A stretch of DNA of 8,554 bases from an uncultured Ruminococcus sp. (lineage in GTDB: Bacteria > Bacillota > Clostridia > Oscillospirales > Acutalibacteraceae). Positions within the stretch are counted from its first letter, which is position 1. Each line of letters opens with the position of its first letter. The notes under the pieces were generated by a model. The model was given only the letters and a program-made list of their open reading frames with translations. It did no database searches and was not told the origin of the DNA. The DNA lies in the NCBI GenBank assembly GCA_902773245.1, contig CACYDY010000186.1, positions 1 to 8,554 of the forward strand, read 5' to 3'. The position numbers and the translations under genes were made by a program. Of the stretch, positions 5,930 through 8,554 are shown in pieces.

Positions 5930-6684
5930 TTACAAAAAGAATAATTCCGTGCCTTGATGTAAAGGACGGAAGAGTGGTTAAGGGTATTAATTTTTTGGGT
6001 CTTTCAGACGTTTCATCACCGACAAAGCTTGCTAAATTCTACAGTGACAACGGTGCGGACGAGCTTGTATTTTATGATATCACTGCTTCGGCGGAGGGCA
6101 GAGCGTTGTTTACCGATATTCTTTGTGAGGTTGCAAGCACCATATTTATTCCTCTTACTGTCGGAGGCGGAATAAATTCCGTTGATGATTTTGACAGAGT
6201 CTTAAAGTGCGGCGCAGACAAAGTAAGCGTAAATTCGGGAGCTATCAGAAATCCCGATCTTATCAATGCGGCTGCGCAAAAATACGGCGATCAGTGCGTT
6301 GTTTTGTCGGTAGACGCAAAGCGTATTGACGGAACATTCCATGTGTTTGCAAAAGGCGGACGTGAGGACACGGGAATGGACGCTATCGAGTGGATAAAAA
6401 GAGGTCAGTCGATGGGCGCCGGTGAAATAGTTCTTAACAGCATTGATACTGACGGTGTGAAAAACGGATTCGATCTTGAAATGCTGGGTGCTGTCTGTGA
6501 AATAGCCACAGTTCCGGTTATTGCTTCGGGCGGCGCGGGAAGCATAGATCATTTTACACAGCTTTTCAAGGCTCTGCCGACAGTAGACGCAGGGCTTGCG
6601 GCTTCGATTTTCCATTTCGGTGAAGTAGATATTCGTGATTTGAAAAAGGAACTCAGCCAAAACGGAATTAATGTAAGATTATAA
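5926..6684 (+). CDS. hisF: Imidazole glycerol phosphate synthase, cyclase subunit
   Basis: HisF is the cyclase half of the HisH-HisF complex. It uses ammonia from HisH to convert PRFAR into imidazole glycerol phosphate and AICAR, the latter recycled to purines. The 252 residues form a (beta/alpha)8 barrel. The catalytic pair is D11 (CLDVKDGRVVKG) and D130 (VLSVDAKR). Other conserved stretches are TVGGGINS at 78-85, NSIDTDGVKNGFD at 171-183 and VIASGGAGS at 198-206. The ribosome site GGAGGG (5914-5919) is in the end of hisA, 6 bases before the ATG, and the start overlaps the hisA stop, so the two are probably translationally coupled. Confidence 0.98.
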   Translation: MITKRIIPCLDVKDGRVVKGINFLGLSDVSSPTKLAKFYSDNGADELVFYDITASAEGRALFTDILCEVASTIFIPLTVGGGINSVDDFDRVLKCGADKVSVNSGAIRNPDLINAAAQKYGDQCVVLSVDAKRIDGTFHVFAKGGREDTGMDAIEWIKRGQSMGAGEIVLNSIDTDGVKNGFDLEMLGAVCEIATVPVIASGGAGSIDHFTQLFKALPTVDAGLAASIFHFGEVDIRDLKKELSQNGINVRL

Positions 6685-6699
6685 AACAGGAGAATAGTT

Positions 6700-7350
6700 A
6701 TGATTAATATTGACGAATTGAAATTTGATGAAAAGGGTCTTATTCCTGCCGTTGTGATAGACGATGACAGCAAAAAGGTTCTCACGGTTGCTTATATGAA
6801 CAAAGAAAGCCTTGAAATTTCCATAAAAGAAGGCAGAACCTGTTTCTGGTCGCGTTCTCGCCGGGAGCTTTGGAGAAAAGGCGAAACCTCGGGCAATGTT
6901 CAGCATATTGTTAAAATTCAAACGGACTGCGACAAAGACGCACTCACCGTTTATGTCAAGAAAGACGGTCCCGCTTGTCATCTCGGAACAGATTCGTGCT
7001 TCAACGACGATGTTTATGTGAGCGATACACTTCACAGCTTCTCACTTGAATCGCTTATGGAAATGCTTGTCGGCAGAAAGGTAGAGAAAAAGGAAGGCTC
7101 CTACACAACCTATCTTTTTGAAAAGGGTATAGATAAAATTCTCAAAAAGGTCGGTGAGGAATGCACCGAGGTTATTATTGCAGCAAAGGCTGACGATAAA
7201 AAGGAAACTATATATGAGGTAGCCGATCTTACTTATCATGTTATGGTTATGATGATCGAAATGGGAATTTCGCTTGAAGATATTCACAACGAGCTTGCTT
7301 CACGCCATGTTATTGATCACAAGGTAAAACAGGAAAAAATGACATCATGA
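6700..7350 (+). CDS. hisIE: Bifunctional phosphoribosyl-AMP cyclohydrolase / phosphoribosyl-ATP pyrophosphatase
   Basis: This fusion performs steps two and three: the C-terminal HisE domain removes pyrophosphate from PR-ATP, and the N-terminal HisI domain opens the adenine ring of PR-AMP to give ProFAR. It has 216 residues. HisI (about 5-115) shows AYMNKES at 31-37, FWSRSRRELWRKGETSGN at 49-66, and the metal-binding residues in DCDKD (76-80, C77) and GPACHLGTDSC (90-100, C93, C100). HisE (about 120-216) is a MazG-like helical domain with VGEECTEV (E153, E154, E157) and EVADLTYH (E173, D176), the acidic Mg sites. AGGAGA (6688-6693) precedes the ATG by 6 bases. Its stop overlaps the next gene's start in ATGA. 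Both domains look intact. Confidence 0.97.
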   Translation: MINIDELKFDEKGLIPAVVIDDDSKKVLTVAYMNKESLEISIKEGRTCFWSRSRRELWRKGETSGNVQHIVKIQTDCDKDALTVYVKKDGPACHLGTDSCFNDDVYVSDTLHSFSLESLMEMLVGRKVEKKEGSYTTYLFEKGIDKILKKVGEECTEVIIAAKADDKKETIYEVADLTYHVMVMMIEMGISLEDIHNELASRHVIDHKVKQEKMTS

Positions 7351-8168
7351 TAAAAGCTGCTCAAAATCTTCACACTCACACAACGTTTTGCGACGGAAAA
7401 AATTCTGTTGAAGAGATGATAATTTCTGCTTTGGAAAAATCAATGAAATCTTTGGGATTTTCCGGTCATGCTCTTACGGAACATGATACAAGCTATTGTA
7501 TGAGTTATAATTCAACGTTAAGATATCGTGACGAGGTTCTGAACTTTCGTGAAAAATACAAGGACAGGATCAAGATCTATCTTGGATTGGAGCAGGATTA
7601 CTATTCCGTGCCGCCGTTTATCAAAACCGATTATCTGATCGGTTCGGTGCATTACGTACTTAAAAACGGGGAGTATATTCCCGTAGATGAAACCAAACAG
7701 ATAGTCTGTGACAGCGTAAACAGGTTTTACAACGGAGATATCTATGCTTTCCTTGAAGATTACTATCAAACGGTATCCGATGTTTTCAACAAGACAAAAT
7801 GTGACATTGTCGGACATTTTGATTTGCCCGAGAAATTCAATTCCGACAATTCATTGTTCGACAGGGAACACCCGAGATATATTGCGGCTTATGAAAAAGC
7901 ATTGAAAACGCTTATTTGCCGGGACAGGATTTTTGAAATAAACACGGGCGGAATGTCTAAGGGTTACACAAATCAGCCGTATCCGAGCATGACTATTCTC
8001 AAAAAGATAGCACGGCAAGGCGGAAGGATCACTGTTACAAGTGACAGCCACGCTGTTTCGACAATTGATTACAAGTTGGATTCAATGTGTGAATTGGCGT
8101 ATCAATGCGGTTTTGAGGAGATTTGGCTGCTTGGTGACGACGGATTTTTTTCGGCTTCACTATCTTGA
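7347..8168 (+). CDS. hisK: Histidinol-phosphatase, PHP family (HisK-like)
   Basis: This protein probably removes phosphate from L-histidinol phosphate, the eighth step, giving the substrate of HisD. It is a 273-residue PHP-superfamily metallophosphoesterase of the Bacillus/Lactococcus HisK (HisJ) type. The usual metal-binding set is present: H9 and H11 (HTHTTFCDG), D16, H41 (SGHAL), E82 (GLEQD), H102 (GSVHY), H157 (VGHFDL), D233 and H235 (TSDSHA). Start and hisIE stop share ATGA; the ribosome site AGGA (7331-7334) is somewhat distant at 12 bases, so coupling may matter. The family includes other sugar- or nucleotide-phosphate hydrolases; the role here rests on operon position and on HisB lacking a phosphatase domain. 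The gene completes the pathway and ends the operon. Confidence 0.93.
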   Translation: MIKAAQNLHTHTTFCDGKNSVEEMIISALEKSMKSLGFSGHALTEHDTSYCMSYNSTLRYRDEVLNFREKYKDRIKIYLGLEQDYYSVPPFIKTDYLIGSVHYVLKNGEYIPVDETKQIVCDSVNRFYNGDIYAFLEDYYQTVSDVFNKTKCDIVGHFDLPEKFNSDNSLFDREHPRYIAAYEKALKTLICRDRIFEINTGGMSKGYTNQPYPSMTILKKIARQGGRITVTSDSHAVSTIDYKLDSMCELAYQCGFEEIWLLGDDGFFSASLS

Positions 8169-8181
8169 TAAGAAGTTTTTT
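8155..8181 (+). terminator. Weak intrinsic terminator at the end of the his operon
   Basis: CTTC (8155-8158) pairs with GAAG (8172-8175). Inside it TAT/ATA closes a CTTG tetraloop (8164-8167). Six Ts follow directly (8176-8181). The stem overlaps the end of the phosphatase gene and is short and AU-rich, so it may leak. Confidence 0.4.
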
Positions 8182-8212
8182 GACAATGTTTTTTGTAAAG
8201 CTATGTTATAAT
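8180..8212 (+). promoter_or_regulatory. Promoter of the small gene at 8246
   Basis: A perfect extended -10, TGTTATAAT (8204-8212), lies 33 bases before the ATG. A perfect -35, TTGACA (8180-8185), is also present, but the spacing to TATAAT is 21 bases, longer than the usual 17. TTGACA may instead work with TATGTT (8202-8207, spacing 16), or the extended -10 may act alone. Confidence 0.7.
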
Positions 8213-8245
8213 AATGATAATTAATTAAAGAAAGGTGAGATACAA

Positions 8246-8470
8246 ATGAACGATAAGATTACACAGATGGTTGAAAAGTTCAAGAACAACCCCGAGCTTT
8301 TGAAATCTCTTCAAAACAAAGACGAGGCAGTAAAATTTATTGCAAAGGAAACAAAAATGCCCGAAGCAGAGTGTGCTAAAATTTACGATGCCATTTTAGA
8401 GAAAGTAAAAAGCGGTGCTGCCGATAAGCTTACAAGCAAGCTTGGGGGCAAGGTAAAGCTTCCTTTTTGA
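8246..8470 (+). CDS. Small helical protein of unknown function (74 residues)
   Basis: I do not recognise a named family. The protein is rich in Lys, Glu and Ala, has no signal peptide or membrane segment, and should be almost all helix, with predicted helices about 3-22, 25-36 and 39-56 and a basic tail (KLGGKVKLPF, 65-74). The NNPELLKSL stretch at 14-22, then a short second helix and a LGG near the C-terminus recall small conserved proteins of clostridia and, more loosely, Nif11-type leader domains. Only six residues follow the GG and no maturation or export genes are visible, so a peptide-precursor role is not supported. It has a good ribosome site (AGGTGAG, 8233-8239, 6 bases from the ATG) and a strong promoter, so it is probably well expressed and independent of the his operon. 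Codon use resembles its neighbours. It is likely a real gene. Confidence 0.8.
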   Translation: MNDKITQMVEKFKNNPELLKSLQNKDEAVKFIAKETKMPEAECAKIYDAILEKVKSGAADKLTSKLGGKVKLPF

Positions 8471-8487
8471 TTTGTGATAACGAAGAA

Positions 8488-8500
8488 CCGGCAACGCCGG
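8488..8500 (+). terminator. GC-rich inverted repeat after the small gene
   Basis: CCGGC-AAC-GCCGG is a perfect 5-bp hairpin 18 bases past the stop codon. The next T run (8520-8524) is 19 bases away, so as a terminator it is weak. It may instead belong to a dispersed intergenic repeat running to the window's end. Beyond it, to 8554, I see no gene. Confidence 0.25.
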
Positions 8501-8554
8501 ACGAAAAACGCATACCGACTTTTTGAGTTGGGTGACTTTACCGCCTGCGTCAAA

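Overview
The window is almost entirely one histidine-biosynthesis operon read left to right: hisZ (3' part only), hisG, hisD, hisC, hisB, hisH, hisA, hisF, hisIE and a PHP-type histidinol-phosphatase (hisK-like). A small helical-protein gene with its own promoter follows. Enzymes for all ten steps from PRPP + ATP to L-histidine are present. The short HisG with HisZ, the fused HisIE, the separate single-function HisB and the PHP phosphatase point to a Firmicute. Moderate-to-low GC, AGGAGG-type ribosome binding sites and protein style suggest an anaerobic gut/rumen clostridium (Ruminococcaceae-like). The genus is an inference.

Layout: 1-543 hisZ, cut by the left edge; 527-1165 hisG, overlapping hisZ; a 124-base gap; 1290-2570 hisD; 2600-3664 hisC; 3667-4254 hisB; 4255-4866 hisH; a 337-base gene-free gap; 5204-5929 hisA; 5926-6684 hisF; 6700-7350 hisIE; 7347-8168 hisK-like; a weak terminator and a promoter; 8246-8470 a small unknown protein; then 84 bases with a short GC-rich inverted repeat. 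Most his junctions are overlapping or within 30 bases, so the genes are probably translationally coupled. The operon promoter lies left of the window.

The outstanding feature is the hisH-hisA gap. It is not a protein gene, but it folds by eye into an elaborate RNA. A 16-position long-range helix (4904-4919 with 5056-5071) closes a domain holding a GUAA-capped GC hairpin, a C5/G5 helix and further helices. A second domain, closed by 5071-5075/5140-5144, contains two hairpins and is followed by six Ts. A promoter-like pair (TTGATC, 16 bases, TATAAA) would start transcription at about the first base of the long helix. The sequence resembles what I remember of HEARO RNAs, the guide (omega) RNAs of IscB-type transposon nucleases, but no iscB is beside it. 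It may therefore be a stand-alone or relic element inserted between hisH and hisA. The structural pairing is seen directly; the family name is a hypothesis needing a covariance-model search.
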